Assembly (NCBI GenBank): GCA_023382975.1
Contig: JAHDXO010000007.1
Span: forward strand, 106,142-170,141
Length of the DNA stretch: 64,000 bases
Direction: 5' to 3'
Origin: Pirellulaceae bacterium
GTDB lineage: Bacteria; Planctomycetota; Planctomycetia; Pirellulales; Pirellulaceae
The notes under the pieces were generated by a model, which ran no database searches, had not been told where the DNA came from, and saw only the letters and a list, made by a program, of their open reading frames with translations. Of this stretch, positions 26,195-36,141 are shown one piece after another (position 1 is the first letter of the stretch; every line of letters starts with the position of its first letter). The position numbers and the translations under genes are program-made.

Positions 26195-28279
26195 TCAGAA
26201 CTTCGGGAATGTTCCAGGGCGTGATTGGTTGGGCGGATGGTTCCGCTGGGCGGCCTTGTGCAGAATGGCGAGGGCGTCCTCGGGCAGAAGAAATCCTTCG
26301 CTTTGAAGTTCCATCGCGGCTTCGGTGATTCTCGCCAGATACACATCGCGCGTCGGGTAGCGCTCGCGAACCGCCGACCGCGGGTCGCTTTGTCGGCTTC
26401 GTTCATCGCTCGTCGCGGGAAATGGCAGGTACATGCCGTCCAATCCGGAGAGCATCTCCTCGGCCCCGAACTTGGCGGCGCGCAGATTCCATCCCGTGTG
26501 GGTGCCCAGCGGCACGGCGATGTCCGGCAAGCGGATCCCGGCGATCTCGTTGCCGTCGCTGTCGACGGCTGGAACCAGCGTGCGGTACGGCTGGCCGACG
26601 ATCGTCGGCGGAATCGTATCCGCGATCCCCTGCGATTGGAATCGCGGCCCGAAATCCAATCGCAACGGCTGGTAGAAACCTGTGGGCAAGTTGACGCCCG
26701 GGATCTTGGGAAACTGCTCGCGGAATGTCTCCAGGTCGACCAGCGTCCCGTCGTCGATCCGCGGATAGCGACTCGGCGGCGGTGGTTGATCCACACTGGC
26801 CCAGCGGTCCAACGCGACCAGCATAGCGCGCAGGAGCGGACCGCGGTCGTCCAGCGTGTTTCGCGGCTGTTGACAGATCCCCGGCGTCGGCGGCCCGGCG
26901 CCCAGATGCTGAGCACCGGCCACCAAATAGACGCGCACTTCGTCCGGCAATTCCAGATCGCGTAGGCCCGCGACATCGGTGGTCAGCAGCGAAGCGGCTC
27001 GGTTCCAGTATTCGGTCGACGTCTGCGTAAACATCATCTTCGGCACGCAGCCCTGTTGCCGGGCCCGCTCCAGGGTGTCCGCCTGCTGGCCCGAGACCAG
27101 ATCGATCTGGGGTGCCGGGCTGAATGGAAACAGTTCCGAGGCAGCCAGATTCCCCGTATGATGCGAAGCGAAGATCGTCGCCATGCGGAAGCGGTGGTTG
27201 AACATCCCCTTGCCGGCCCCCGCCACGTGTGCCAATGCGCCGTCGAAAACGATCCGTCCGGATTCGTCGGCGTTGAAGCCGTCGTAGACAAACTGATGGA
27301 TCAATCTGCCCGACTGGGAGATCCCGAAGATCAAAGCAAGGTCCACGCACCCCGCCAACGGACTGGCAGGCGTGCGGTCGTCGCCAGCATGGCGGAAGAA
27401 CGAAACGCAGTCGCGCACCGCGGCCATCCCCAACCCGCTGACCCGCGGATCGCGCGCCGTGTAGACCAGATCGTAGAGCCACCCGGGACGGAAACCTTCC
27501 TCCACGTACAGATGTGCGGCATCGGGCACCGCCCGCCCGTTTTCCCACCGAGCGAACGACCAGCGGGTGCGCGGAATCTGGACGGCAGGCGCCGAGCGGC
27601 GAGGCCGCATGGTCAGCGTCGCGTCGCGATTGTCCAGGCTGACCGATGGATAAGCAGCCGACGTGCCCCAAGGACTGTAGAAAAACGCCTGACTGAATGT
27701 CGGCTCGTCCACGCAGATCTCCACGTGAGCCGGCCCGGTGACTGTCTCGCCGCCCTGCCGAACCACCGGCAGATCGATGACGGTGCGTTGATTGCCGTCT
27801 TCTACGACATCCCCGTCCCAGCCGCACCACAGCACACTGTAGCCTCGACGCATCAGAAACCCGTCGCCTACGTCGGCTGCGGTCGAAGGATCATTGCTGC
27901 GCGCCGCGAGATTGAACGTCCACAACGCCAGCTTGTTGCCGCGGTTGGTAACGTCGAACAGCAACCGTCGGTTGCCGCGCAGCGGATCCGTCGGCTTGAG
28001 CAGGAAGAAATCCGTCCAGCATTCCACGCGGCCCCGCGCATTGCGCGGCGCAAGCTGCAAATCGCGAATCGCCGCATTGGCCGGGGCGTCCGGATCGACC
28101 TCGATCAGCATTCGACCTCGAAGCTTTTCATAAGGGCCCCGGTCGCTAAAGACCTGACCGTCGGCCAGCAAGGTCTGCTCGTGAATCTCCACGCGGACCA
28201 CCTCGCCGCGAACGACGCGTCCCGTCGCCGCGATCGTCGTCGCTGCCAAGACGATGTAGAGCCATGCCAATCGAGTCAT
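26195..28279 (-). CDS. Secreted alpha/beta hydrolase domain protein (Abhydrolase_10-like)
   Basis: The 694-residue product starts with a signal peptide (MTRLAWLYIVLAATTIAATG) and an N-terminal beta-rich domain (FSDRGPYEKLRGRMLIEVDP). In the second quarter it has LIFGISQSGRLIHQFVYDGF, a G-x-S-x-S-G nucleophile elbow in a setting typical of the large alpha/beta hydrolase family Abhydrolase_10. LVAGAQHLGAGPPTP near residue 470 probably supplies the catalytic His. Only ATG 28279 gives a signal peptide and has AAGGA eight bases upstream, although the frame is open for 286 more codons. It is divergent from the exported esterase gene at 28451, with 171 bases between them holding both promoters. The substrate is unknown; an ester or lactone is likely. 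Confidence 0.8.
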   Translation of the reverse strand: MTRLAWLYIVLAATTIAATGRVVRGEVVRVEIHEQTLLADGQVFSDRGPYEKLRGRMLIEVDPDAPANAAIRDLQLAPRNARGRVECWTDFFLLKPTDPLRGNRRLLFDVTNRGNKLALWTFNLAARSNDPSTAADVGDGFLMRRGYSVLWCGWDGDVVEDGNQRTVIDLPVVRQGGETVTGPAHVEICVDEPTFSQAFFYSPWGTSAAYPSVSLDNRDATLTMRPRRSAPAVQIPRTRWSFARWENGRAVPDAAHLYVEEGFRPGWLYDLVYTARDPRVSGLGMAAVRDCVSFFRHAGDDRTPASPLAGCVDLALIFGISQSGRLIHQFVYDGFNADESGRIVFDGALAHVAGAGKGMFNHRFRMATIFASHHTGNLAASELFPFSPAPQIDLVSGQQADTLERARQQGCVPKMMFTQTSTEYWNRAASLLTTDVAGLRDLELPDEVRVYLVAGAQHLGAGPPTPGICQQPRNTLDDRGPLLRAMLVALDRWASVDQPPPPSRYPRIDDGTLVDLETFREQFPKIPGVNLPTGFYQPLRLDFGPRFQSQGIADTIPPTIVGQPYRTLVPAVDSDGNEIAGIRLPDIAVPLGTHTGWNLRAAKFGAEEMLSGLDGMYLPFPATSDERSRQSDPRSAVRERYPTRDVYLARITEAAMELQSEGFLLPEDALAILHKAAQRNHPPNQSRPGTFPKF

Positions 28280-28450
28280 GATGTCATTCCTTGCCGACCG
28301 AACTGAACCGCAATCCCACGTCCCAATTGAACCAAGCATTCCCAATGGCTGCAACACCGACGTCACGAAATCCACCTGTCGCGGCACTGCCGCCTGGGGT
28401 TTCGGCCTGGTAGAATTCGGGCCGGGAAGCTCACCGGAGGAACATCGACC

Positions 28451-30439
28451 ATGAAGCAATGGCAACGAATCGTACTGTTTCTCGTCGTCCTTCTGCCGCC
28501 GACACGGATCACGATGGGCGCTGATGACGCGCGGGGGGTGCTCGAACGTAGCGGCGACGGACTGCACTACGAACAGATGATGCAGGTCATGCGGCAGCAG
28601 TACGCCGAGCGACGGATGGATTTCGAAGCGTCGCTGGTGTCGGTCGAGTCGGCAGAGCAACGCCGGTTGCGGCAGCGAGGGCAGTTCCTGGACATGCTCG
28701 GCCCGTTTCCCGAGCGAACGCCGCTGCACGCCAAGGTGGTGGGAACAATCGACAGGGATGGCTACCGTATCGAGCGGGTCAGCTACGAAAGCCGCCCCTG
28801 TCATCGCGTCACCGCAAATCTCTACTTGCCCGACGGCGACGGGCCGTTTCCCGGCGTATTGGTCTCGTGCGGACATTCGGACAACGGCAAGGCACTGCCC
28901 GCGTACCAGGCGGCCTGCATCCGCATGGCGCGAGAGGGCTTGGCCGTGCTGATCTTCGACCCGATCAGCCAGGGCGAGCGGCACCAAGTACTCGATCTCG
29001 CGCCCCACGGCACGACCGAGCATACCCTGCTGCACATCGGCGCCGTGCTGGTCGGCCTGAACACGGGCCACTACCGCACCTGGGACGCGATCCGCAGTCT
29101 TGACTATCTGGCCGAACGTCCCGAAGTCGACGCCCACCGGCTGGGCATGACCGGCAACTCAGGCGGCGGCACGATGACAACCTGGGTGATGGCCATCGAC
29201 GAACGCGTGTTTGTCGCGGCACCATCGTGCTTCATCACCACGCAGCAGGCGGTCTTCGAACAGTTGGGACCGTCGGACGGCGAACAGCAGTTTCCTCGCC
29301 AAGGCCTGTACGGCATCGAGCGGGCGGATTTCCTGATGATGCGAGCGCCCAAGCCGACGAAAATCCTGGCGGCCGAACGGGATTATTTTCCGATCAACGG
29401 AGCGCGCCAGGTCTATGACGAAGCCAAGCGGTTTTTCACCGTCTACGACCGCGCCGAACGCGTGGAGTTGTTCTCCTACGACGACGCTCACGGCTGGAGC
29501 CAGCCGCGGCGTCAGGCGGCCGAACTCTGGATGCGCCGCTGGCTGCTGGACCAGGAAGATCCGCAGCCCTCGCCGCAGGACTTCGCGCTCCAGGCTCTGC
29601 CGGACGCAACATTGCAGGTCACGCAATCCGGCCAAGTGCTGCAGGAATACGACGACCAGTTGACGGTGCCGCAGTTGAACCTGATGCGTGCCAAGTCACT
29701 GGCGGAAGATCGCCGCCGCTTCTGGTCGGACCATGACAGAGCCTTCCGAGCGGCACGCATCCGCGACTTGCTGGGCCTGGACCGGATGGCGGGATCGGTG
29801 GAGTTCGAGCGTCGAGGCGCGGACGAGCGAGAAGGCTATCGCGTCGAGCGTCTGCTGATCCAACGCGACGGGTTCCCGCTGCCTGCGCTGCTATTCGTTC
29901 CGCACAAGGTGCGAGACGGCGGGTCGGCAGCGCTGGTGCTCGACAGCCGGGGCAAGGACCATGCCGCGGAAGAAGCCGAAGGACCGGTGCTTTCGCGCGT
30001 CAGGCAGGGGCGGATTGTGCTGAGCGTCGACCTTCGTGGTTTCGGCGAAACGCGGGACACGCAGAGCAACCCGAAGTACCGCAACGACGCATTCCGGATC
30101 GCCATGCTGGCCATGCACATCGGCCAGCCGCTGTTGGGACAGCGTGTGGCGGACGTCGCCGCCGCGTTGCACACGCTGGGCCGAGACGACATTGCGGGCA
30201 ACCGGCCGGTGGAACTGGTCGCGGTGGACCGAGCCGTGCCCGTCGCTTTGCACGCGGCGTATCTCGATCCCCGCATCGGCAACGTCGAACTGCAGGGCGG
30301 CATCCGCTCGTGGGTGGACGACGTCGTCGCGCGGCCGACTCAGCCGAACCTGATGGAACACGCCGTCCCCGGTGCCCTATGCTGGTACGATCTGCCCGAT
30401 CTCCGCCGCGCTATCGCCCCGGGCCAAGCTCGTGAATAG
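28451..30439 (+). CDS. Secreted esterase with two alpha/beta-hydrolase-like domains
   Basis: The 662-residue protein has a signal peptide (cleavage likely after TRITMGA). Its first hydrolase domain is acetyl xylan esterase/dienelactone-hydrolase-like. PFPGVLVSCGHSDNGK is the oxyanion region, GMTGNSGGGTMTTW the nucleophile elbow (Ser near 239) and SYDDAHGWSQPRR a probable catalytic His. A second unit from about residue 455 repeats the fold's start (PALLFVPHKVRDGGSAALVLDSRGKDH, VDLRGFGETRD) but has no G-x-S-x-G, so it is probably structural. GGAGG lies about eight bases before the ATG. It is divergent from the hydrolase at 26195-28279. The pair suggests breakdown of acylated polysaccharides, which is inference. 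Confidence 0.8.
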   Translation: MKQWQRIVLFLVVLLPPTRITMGADDARGVLERSGDGLHYEQMMQVMRQQYAERRMDFEASLVSVESAEQRRLRQRGQFLDMLGPFPERTPLHAKVVGTIDRDGYRIERVSYESRPCHRVTANLYLPDGDGPFPGVLVSCGHSDNGKALPAYQAACIRMAREGLAVLIFDPISQGERHQVLDLAPHGTTEHTLLHIGAVLVGLNTGHYRTWDAIRSLDYLAERPEVDAHRLGMTGNSGGGTMTTWVMAIDERVFVAAPSCFITTQQAVFEQLGPSDGEQQFPRQGLYGIERADFLMMRAPKPTKILAAERDYFPINGARQVYDEAKRFFTVYDRAERVELFSYDDAHGWSQPRRQAAELWMRRWLLDQEDPQPSPQDFALQALPDATLQVTQSGQVLQEYDDQLTVPQLNLMRAKSLAEDRRRFWSDHDRAFRAARIRDLLGLDRMAGSVEFERRGADEREGYRVERLLIQRDGFPLPALLFVPHKVRDGGSAALVLDSRGKDHAAEEAEGPVLSRVRQGRIVLSVDLRGFGETRDTQSNPKYRNDAFRIAMLAMHIGQPLLGQRVADVAAALHTLGRDDIAGNRPVELVAVDRAVPVALHAAYLDPRIGNVELQGGIRSWVDDVVARPTQPNLMEHAVPGALCWYDLPDLRRAIAPGQARE

Positions 30440-30475
30440 CAACGACCGGCTCCAAGCTGACTCCGCCACGACAAA

Positions 30476-30504
30476 GGGAAGCAGCTTTCACGGCTGCCGT
30501 TCCC
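30476..30504. other. Hairpin between convergent genes
   Basis: GGGAA-GCAGC pairs with GCTGC and TTCCC, giving two five-pair stems with a small asymmetric interior loop, in the 90-base space between the esterase and sdhB stops. There is no T-run on either side, so termination activity is uncertain. Confidence 0.3.
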
Positions 30505-30529
30505 TCGCCCTCGAACGGTCCCGCGGGCA

Positions 30530-31384
30530 TCAGCGGTCGAAGATCAGTTTGATGGCGTGCAGGGTGGTGGCTCGACCGGCGTGGGCGATCGAGGTGGTGA
30601 GCGGGATCTCTTTGGGACAGACGGCGACGCAGTTCTGTGCGTTGCCGCAGATCTGGATGCCGCCCGGGGCCATCAACGCGTCCAACCGTTCGCCGGCGAT
30701 GTGGCCGCCGATGGGATGCGAATTGAACAGCACCGTCTGGCTGATGGCATGGGCGCCCAGGAAGTGCGTGTCGTAGGTCTCGTTCCGCCGTGCCTCGTAT
30801 TGTTCGTCGGTTTCGCCCGGCTTACGAGGAAGCTCGATCTTGGTGTACTGCGGACAGGCTTCCAGACAGCAGCCGCAACTCATGCATTGGCTCAGCGGGT
30901 AACGGGCTTCTTGTTCGCTGCGCGATCGCTGCGGCCCGGCACCCATGTCGTAGTAGCCGTCCACAGGCACCCAAGCTTTGACTCGCTGCAACGCGCGGAA
31001 CAACCGCGAGCGGTCCACCACCAGATCGCGCACCACGGGAAACTTGCTCATGGGCTGCAATTCGATCACGCCCGGCTTTTCTTCCAGCAGCCGGTCGACC
31101 AGTGCCGTACACGATTGCCGGACTCGCCCGTTGACCAACATCGTGCAGGCGCCGCAAACCTCCTCCAGGCACCCGCAATCCCAGGCCACGGGAGCAACTT
31201 TCTTGCCTTCGATCGTTTCCGCTTTCGCCGCGATCTTCTGCAGGACGCTGATCACGTTCATGTCGGGTTCGTATTCGACCCGGAAGGTCTCCCAGTAGCT
31301 GGATGTCCCCGGCGCGTCCTGGCGCAGGATCCGCACCTGGAAATCTCGACACCTGTTCTTGCCGCTTGCTTGTTGGTCAGCCAT
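30530..31384 (-). CDS. sdhB: Succinate dehydrogenase iron-sulfur subunit
   Basis: The 284-residue subunit passes electrons from the flavoprotein to quinone. It has the [2Fe-2S] cluster motif CGCLEEVCGACTMLVNG, the C-terminal cluster motif CMSCGCCLEACP and the third cysteine group CGNAQNCVAVCP. The latter two hold the [4Fe-4S] and [3Fe-4S] centres. Length is a little above that of typical SdhB owing to a charged insertion (PGETDEQYEARRNE). The start MADQQASGK at 31384 lies 26 bases after the sdhA stop; the frame is open further upstream inside sdhA. Gene order sdhC-sdhA-sdhB is that of the three-gene Bacillus/epsilon-type enzymes, which may work as succinate dehydrogenase or fumarate reductase. 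Confidence 0.95.
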   Translation of the reverse strand: MADQQASGKNRCRDFQVRILRQDAPGTSSYWETFRVEYEPDMNVISVLQKIAAKAETIEGKKVAPVAWDCGCLEEVCGACTMLVNGRVRQSCTALVDRLLEEKPGVIELQPMSKFPVVRDLVVDRSRLFRALQRVKAWVPVDGYYDMGAGPQRSRSEQEARYPLSQCMSCGCCLEACPQYTKIELPRKPGETDEQYEARRNETYDTHFLGAHAISQTVLFNSHPIGGHIAGERLDALMAPGGIQICGNAQNCVAVCPKEIPLTTSIAHAGRATTLHAIKLIFDR

Positions 31385-31410
31385 GGTCCATGCGACTCTG
31401 ATTATTCGGG

Positions 31411-33375
31411 TTACTCTTGAGTTTTCTGACGTGCCCGTTTGGTCCAGACTTCTTCGATCACCTCGGCGCCGTGCAGGCCGTACAGTCGCGGCCGAGGCGG
31501 GATGAGCGAAGTATCGACGTCCTCGTAGGAAAGCTCCGGCTGCGACGAACCGGAATTCCACGTGGCAATGGTCGACTTAAGCCATTTCCGGTTGCTTGCT
31601 TCGAAGTCGTCGCACCATTTCTCGGCTTCCCGCCGCCGCTCCTCGGCCGTCTGGGTTGTGAGATTTGGGTGAGCGAATTCGGGCTTGAAATGGGCGCCGC
31701 GGCATTCGTCGCGCTGCAAGGCCCCGCGGAGAATGGTCTTGGCCAACGGCATCATATCCATCAGGCCACTGGCGAAGATCAGATTCTGGTTTGTCCAGTT
31801 GCCGGTATCCGAGAGGGAGCAACGTTTTGCCCGCTCATGCAGCTCGTCGATCTTGTCGATGGCCTCGAGCAACTGGTCGTTGCGGCGGACCACCGTGGCG
31901 GCTCGCGTCATCAAGTCGCCCAACTCCTTGTGGACCGCGTACGGACTCTCGCCGCCCGCCGGACGGCGACTCAGTTCCTCCTGGGCGGTCTGATGGGCCT
32001 TGCGAGCCGATTCGAACAGCGAGGCGGGCTGCTCGGCCGCCGCCCCCTTGGCTTGCGACGATAGCAGGTTCTTGATGCCGGGGGCCACGAACAACCCTGC
32101 GAAAATGCAGCTCAGCAGCGAGTTGGCTCCCAGTCGGTTCGCGCCGTGGTACTGGTAGTCGGCTTCGCCGATGGCGAACAAGTTGGGAATGTTGGTCTGC
32201 TGGTTGCGGGGCGAGCCTGGCTGAAGGCCGCCATCCGCCGTGCGCTCGTAATCGACCCACAGTCCGCCCATCGAATAATGCACGGCGGGAAAGATCTTCA
32301 TCGGAGTGAAGCGGGGATCGACTCCCTGGAATTTCTCGTAGATTTCCAGGATGCCGCCCAGCTTGCGCGACAGCTCCTGCGGCTCGATGTGCGTCAGGTC
32401 CAGGTAGACGCACATCTTGTCCTGTTCGACGCTCAAGCCCTCGTTCACGCAGATGTCGAAGATCTCTCGCGTGGCGATGTCGCGTGGGACGAGGTTTCCG
32501 TATTTCGGGTAACGGTCTTCCAGAAAGTAGTATCGCTCCGATTCCGGAATGTCCACCGGGTTTCTGGTGTCCTGCGGCTTGCGCGGCACCCACACCCTGC
32601 CGCCTTCGCCTCGCGCCGACTCGCTCATCAACCGCAGTTTGTCCGCACCGGGAATCGCCGTCGGATGGACCTGGATGAATTCGCCGTTTCCGTACTTGGC
32701 ACCGGCTTGAAAAGCACGACTCGCCGCGGCTCCCGTACAGGACATCGAATTCGTCGACCGGCCGTACACCAAGCCGCAGCCCCCCGTCGCCAGCACGACG
32801 GCATCCGCCGGAAACGCCCGGATTTCCATAGAGACCAGATCCTGGCCGATACAACCTCGGCATGCGCCGTGGCTGTCCAAAACAGGGCCGAGAAAATCCC
32901 AGAATTCGTGCTTGGTGACCAGACATTCCGCTTCCCAGCGGCGGACCTGCTCGTCCAAAGCGTACAGCAGTTGCTGGCCCGTCGTCGCTCCCGCGAACGC
33001 CGTCCGCTTGTACAACGTTCCACCGAACCGTCGCCGGTCGAGGAAGCCTTCGGTCGTACGATTGAAAGGAACGCCCAACCGGTCCATCAAATCGATGACC
33101 TTCGGGCCCCAGTAGGCCATCTCTTTCACGGGCGGTTGATGCTGCAGAAAATCGCCGCCGTACACGGTGTCGTCGAAGTGCTTCCATTCACTGTCGCCCA
33201 GATGGCGCGTCTGCTCGTTGCAGGAATTGATCCCGCCCTGAGCACACACGCTGTGCGATCGCTTTACCGGAACCAGACTCATCAAGTCGACATGCACGCC
33301 CAATTCGGCCAGCTTCATGGATACGGACAACCCGGCCAATCCGCCCCCGATCACCATCACTCGTTGCTTTGCCAT
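31411..33375 (-). CDS. sdhA: Succinate dehydrogenase flavoprotein subunit
   Basis: This 654-residue protein has the FAD-binding start VMVIGGGLAGLS, the covalent-flavin region SHSVCAQGGINSC, and the active-site segments HPTAIPG and GEGGRVWVPR. The C-terminal part around GANRLGANSLLSC is also typical. Near the N-terminal third it retains the family's GGCGLVYGRSTNS. AGGGGA is a few bases before the ATG at 33375. It oxidises succinate to fumarate at the cytoplasmic face of the membrane. The size and the SCNEQTRHLGDSEWKH insertion resemble the B. subtilis-type SdhA that pairs with a single cytochrome b558 subunit, in agreement with the upstream sdhC. Confidence 0.96.
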   Translation of the reverse strand: MAKQRVMVIGGGLAGLSVSMKLAELGVHVDLMSLVPVKRSHSVCAQGGINSCNEQTRHLGDSEWKHFDDTVYGGDFLQHQPPVKEMAYWGPKVIDLMDRLGVPFNRTTEGFLDRRRFGGTLYKRTAFAGATTGQQLLYALDEQVRRWEAECLVTKHEFWDFLGPVLDSHGACRGCIGQDLVSMEIRAFPADAVVLATGGCGLVYGRSTNSMSCTGAAASRAFQAGAKYGNGEFIQVHPTAIPGADKLRLMSESARGEGGRVWVPRKPQDTRNPVDIPESERYYFLEDRYPKYGNLVPRDIATREIFDICVNEGLSVEQDKMCVYLDLTHIEPQELSRKLGGILEIYEKFQGVDPRFTPMKIFPAVHYSMGGLWVDYERTADGGLQPGSPRNQQTNIPNLFAIGEADYQYHGANRLGANSLLSCIFAGLFVAPGIKNLLSSQAKGAAAEQPASLFESARKAHQTAQEELSRRPAGGESPYAVHKELGDLMTRAATVVRRNDQLLEAIDKIDELHERAKRCSLSDTGNWTNQNLIFASGLMDMMPLAKTILRGALQRDECRGAHFKPEFAHPNLTTQTAEERRREAEKWCDDFEASNRKWLKSTIATWNSGSSQPELSYEDVDTSLIPPRPRLYGLHGAEVIEEVWTKRARQKTQE

Positions 33376-33422
33376 GAGTTCCCCTAAACCGTCTGACTGG
33401 TCACTCTCGCTTGGTCCGCCGA

Positions 33423-34223
33423 TCAGTTCGACGAGTCGATCACGGGCCGATCCGCGGATCGCTTCTTTGTATTCTCCTTAACATCGCCGGAATCGACTCG
33501 CACATGGTACATCCGGTCCTCGTCCTTCCGCGCGTCGTCCACATCCACGGTAGCCGCTCCGAACAAGGCCGACAGGCCGACGACCGCAAGCAACACGCCG
33601 AAAATTCCGCAACCCGCCAGGGCACGGCTTTGAGCAGCCTGCGATGTCCACACGCCCCAGGTGATCCCCATCGTCCAGATCCCGTTGGCCAGATGGAAGA
33701 CGCAGGCGAGGATTCCAATCGCGTAGGCCACTTGAATCGCCCAACTGCTCATTGCCATGCCCAACGTCGAGGCGGCGTTATAGGCCCTGAAGTTCGCTCC
33801 GTTCCACGGCTTGGCCACGTTCTCGATCCACCATTCGAAGTGAAACCAGCCATGCAGGTGAAAAACGTGCCAGACGATGAAGACGAAGGCGATCATGCCC
33901 GTCGCTCGTTGCAGCGTGTAGCGGAAATTGGCACTCGTGGGGTACGACGAAACGTTCGGCAACCCGCCGTAGATGATCACAACGCCCAGAATCGCATGAA
34001 ACAGGATCGGCAGGAAAATGAATGTCCACTCGACGATCACCAGCGCGTCTTCAAGGCTGTGTATCTGGTACACATTCTTCTGAAACACCGTCGCACCCGT
34101 CAAAATGGTCGAATTAACCAGCAGATGGACGATCATGTACGCCCCGACAGGGATCAACCCAGTCAGCGAATGCAGGCGGCGTAGAAGGAATTCATGCCGA
34201 ACTAGAAACGAAGGGGAACTCAC
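33423..34223 (-). CDS. sdhC: Succinate dehydrogenase cytochrome b558 subunit
   Basis: The 266-residue product has five transmembrane helices carrying the histidines expected to bind two hemes b: HEFLLRRLHSLTG, GAYMIVHLLVNS, LPILFHAILG, VFIVWHVFHLHGW and ACVFHLANGIWT. That matches the diheme Bacillus-type SdhC. A polar C-terminal tail of about 40 residues (VRVDSGDVKENTKKR) is longer than usual. The start is GTG at 34223, preceded by AGGAAAGG. No ATG lies before the first helix. It is the first gene of the sdhCAB operon, and a promoter candidate is at 34422-34449. Confidence 0.92.
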   Translation of the reverse strand: MSSPSFLVRHEFLLRRLHSLTGLIPVGAYMIVHLLVNSTILTGATVFQKNVYQIHSLEDALVIVEWTFIFLPILFHAILGVVIIYGGLPNVSSYPTSANFRYTLQRATGMIAFVFIVWHVFHLHGWFHFEWWIENVAKPWNGANFRAYNAASTLGMAMSSWAIQVAYAIGILACVFHLANGIWTMGITWGVWTSQAAQSRALAGCGIFGVLLAVVGLSALFGAATVDVDDARKDEDRMYHVRVDSGDVKENTKKRSADRPVIDSSN

Positions 34224-34639
34224 GGTGAGCCTTTCCTGCGACGACGGTCCGAGGGTGCATCGGAGCGGTGCTCATGCCCGCCCCTCGCCATGTAACGCCT
34301 GCCCAAATCGTGAACCCGCTCAGCCCCTGTCAGCGGCTCAGCGTCTGAGCAGTACCAACCAATGCGGAGCCGGTCCCATTTTCAACAGCGACACATGGGC
34401 GATGAATCAAAAGGTCTGTACAGTATAAATTGCTGTCTATTCATTACAACCGGGCGTTGGCATCGAGAAGCAACCGCGCGATTGCCGCCGTTTTTCGGAT
34501 TTTCGCCGCAGTGACTTGGACTTGGAAGCAGCCCGGTCGTAACATACAACAGGGAAATTCAGCGGATCTCGCGATTCGACCGATGCATGTTATTTGCCGC
34601 GTAAGACGTTTGTCACCCGACTTGCGATGAAGGTGTACC
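34224..34639. other. Divergent intergenic region, sdhC and response regulator
   Basis: These 416 bases hold a promoter candidate for sdhCAB (34422-34449, minus) and presumably one for the response regulator. No coding frame with a ribosome site was found. Part of it is A+T-rich (34410-34450). Confidence 0.5.
34422..34449 (-). promoter_or_regulatory. Promoter candidate for sdhCAB
   Basis: TTGTAA (34449-34444) and TATACT (34427-34422) are 16 bases apart on the minus strand in the only A+T-rich part of the intergenic region. The predicted leader of about 190 bases to sdhC is long. Confidence 0.4.
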
Positions 34640-35068
34640 GTGTCGCTGCAAACTCCGTCTTTGCTCATTACCGATGACGATTTCGACTTCCGCCAGACCG
34701 TGCAAGAGGCTTTTGAATCACAAGGTTTTCGCACGCTGGCGGCCGGCGACGGCGAAGAGGCACTGGCCGTCGTGCGCCGGGAAACGGTCCATGTCGTGCT
34801 GCTTGACATGCACATGCCGCGACTGAGCGGCTTGGAGACGATTCGTCGCGTCAAGGAATTGCAGGAGCGATTGCCGTGCATACTGATCTCGGCCGCGATG
34901 GACGAAACGCTCGTCGAGGAAGCTCAACGGGCGAATGCATTCTCGATTCTGTCGAAACCGGTTCGTCTCGCCGAATTGAACGGAGCCATTCGAGGCGCCC
35001 TTTGGACGACCTACGCTTGGCAGGACAACCCCACGCTTGGTTCGCAGGCGCGAATCCGTCTAGCGTGA
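34640..35068 (+). CDS. Single-domain response regulator
   Basis: The 142-residue protein is one receiver domain with no output domain. The acidic pocket is LLITDDDFDFR, the phosphorylated Asp is in VVLLDMHMPRLSG (near residue 57), the switch Ser/Thr is in ILISAAMDE and the Lys is in ILSKPVRLAELN. Its C-terminal 25 residues (TYAWQDNPTLGSQ) are not part of the receiver fold. The start is GTG at 34640, eight bases after AAGG. No kinase gene is adjacent, so its partner is encoded elsewhere. It probably acts through protein-protein contacts. Confidence 0.9.
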   Translation: MSLQTPSLLITDDDFDFRQTVQEAFESQGFRTLAAGDGEEALAVVRRETVHVVLLDMHMPRLSGLETIRRVKELQERLPCILISAAMDETLVEEAQRANAFSILSKPVRLAELNGAIRGALWTTYAWQDNPTLGSQARIRLA

Positions 35069-35273
35069 TTCGAGTCTCTTTCCCCGGCGGCGGGGCTCAG
35101 AACACAGTGACTTCGCAGTTGCCACAAAATTTAACGGCCAGATGAACGGCTTTTCCGCAAAATTCGCTATCTCGCGGCGCGGCATCTTCCAGAGGCACAT
35201 CAAGGTGCGATACTAGAAGTAACTGACAAGCGACTGACGTTACGCCAACGACCGAGCAAGGGAGAGAGACGAC

Positions 35274-36140
35274 ATGTCCGACGTACGCACAGCCACCGCC
35301 GCGGAGCCGCGAATCCGGGATCGCAAATCGACGTTCCAATTCACTCGCCTGATTGGAGAACGAAAACACCGGGCTTCCAGTCTGTCGGAAGTGTTGGACG
35401 ATCGCGACTTGGCACAACAGACGTGGGTTTTCGTCAGCCCACACGACGACGACCTGTGCATCGGTGCCGGTCTGCTAATGCAAGCCGCTGTCCGAGAAGG
35501 AATCGACGTCCAAGTGCTGATCGTGACCGACGGTTGCCTGGGCTATTGCCGGGACGATCAAAAAGACGGAATTGTCGAGATTCGTCGTCGCGAGACGTTC
35601 GAGTCGTTCGGCGTCTTGGGCATCCCGGCCAGGAATGTGACGTACATCAACTATCCGGACGGCGGACTGTTCCCTTATATCGGACGGCGTCCTGCCCACG
35701 ATGGCGAGCCGGCAATCAAAGGGTACGTGGGACTTCAGAACGCCTTCACGTATTACCTCCGCAAATTCCGCCCGACCCGGGTATTCGTGCCGACACACAC
35801 GGACTTGCACCCCGATCACCGGATCACTCACAGCGAGTTGATGATCAGCCTGTTTCACGCTGCGGGAGCCATTTGGCCGGAGTTGGGGGCTCCGTTGATG
35901 GACGTGCCGAGCGTTGGCGAACTGGCCGTTTATTGCGATTTCGCTCAGGTGCCGAATCTCGAGATCATCGGTGACGACGAGGTGTTTCAGACCAAGCTGC
36001 GGAGCATCGAGGTCTACCATTCTCAGGTGCAGATCGCCTCGCTGGTCGCCAGCTTGCGAGCGGCCGGCCCGTACGAATACGTTCGCGAGAGCGAATTCCG
36101 CCTTTTCTCGCCGGAACACTACAAACAACTGTTTGCCTGA
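35274..36140 (+). CDS. PIG-L family (LmbE-like) deacetylase
   Basis: The 288-residue protein has the zinc-binding motif FVSPHDDDLCIG (about 53-64), with the second metal ligand in PTHTDLHPDHRITH. The RRRETFESFGVLGI segment between them is typical of LmbE/PIG-L N-acetylglucosamine deacetylases. There is no signal peptide, so it acts in the cytoplasm, perhaps on GlcNAc-linked small thiols, glycolipids or nucleotide sugars. GGGAGAGAG precedes the ATG. Its stop is one base away from the stop of the convergent xerC/D gene. Substrate is not predictable from sequence. Confidence 0.9.
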   Translation: MSDVRTATAAEPRIRDRKSTFQFTRLIGERKHRASSLSEVLDDRDLAQQTWVFVSPHDDDLCIGAGLLMQAAVREGIDVQVLIVTDGCLGYCRDDQKDGIVEIRRRETFESFGVLGIPARNVTYINYPDGGLFPYIGRRPAHDGEPAIKGYVGLQNAFTYYLRKFRPTRVFVPTHTDLHPDHRITHSELMISLFHAAGAIWPELGAPLMDVPSVGELAVYCDFAQVPNLEIIGDDEVFQTKLRSIEVYHSQVQIASLVASLRAAGPYEYVRESEFRLFSPEHYKQLFA

Positions 36141-36141
36141 T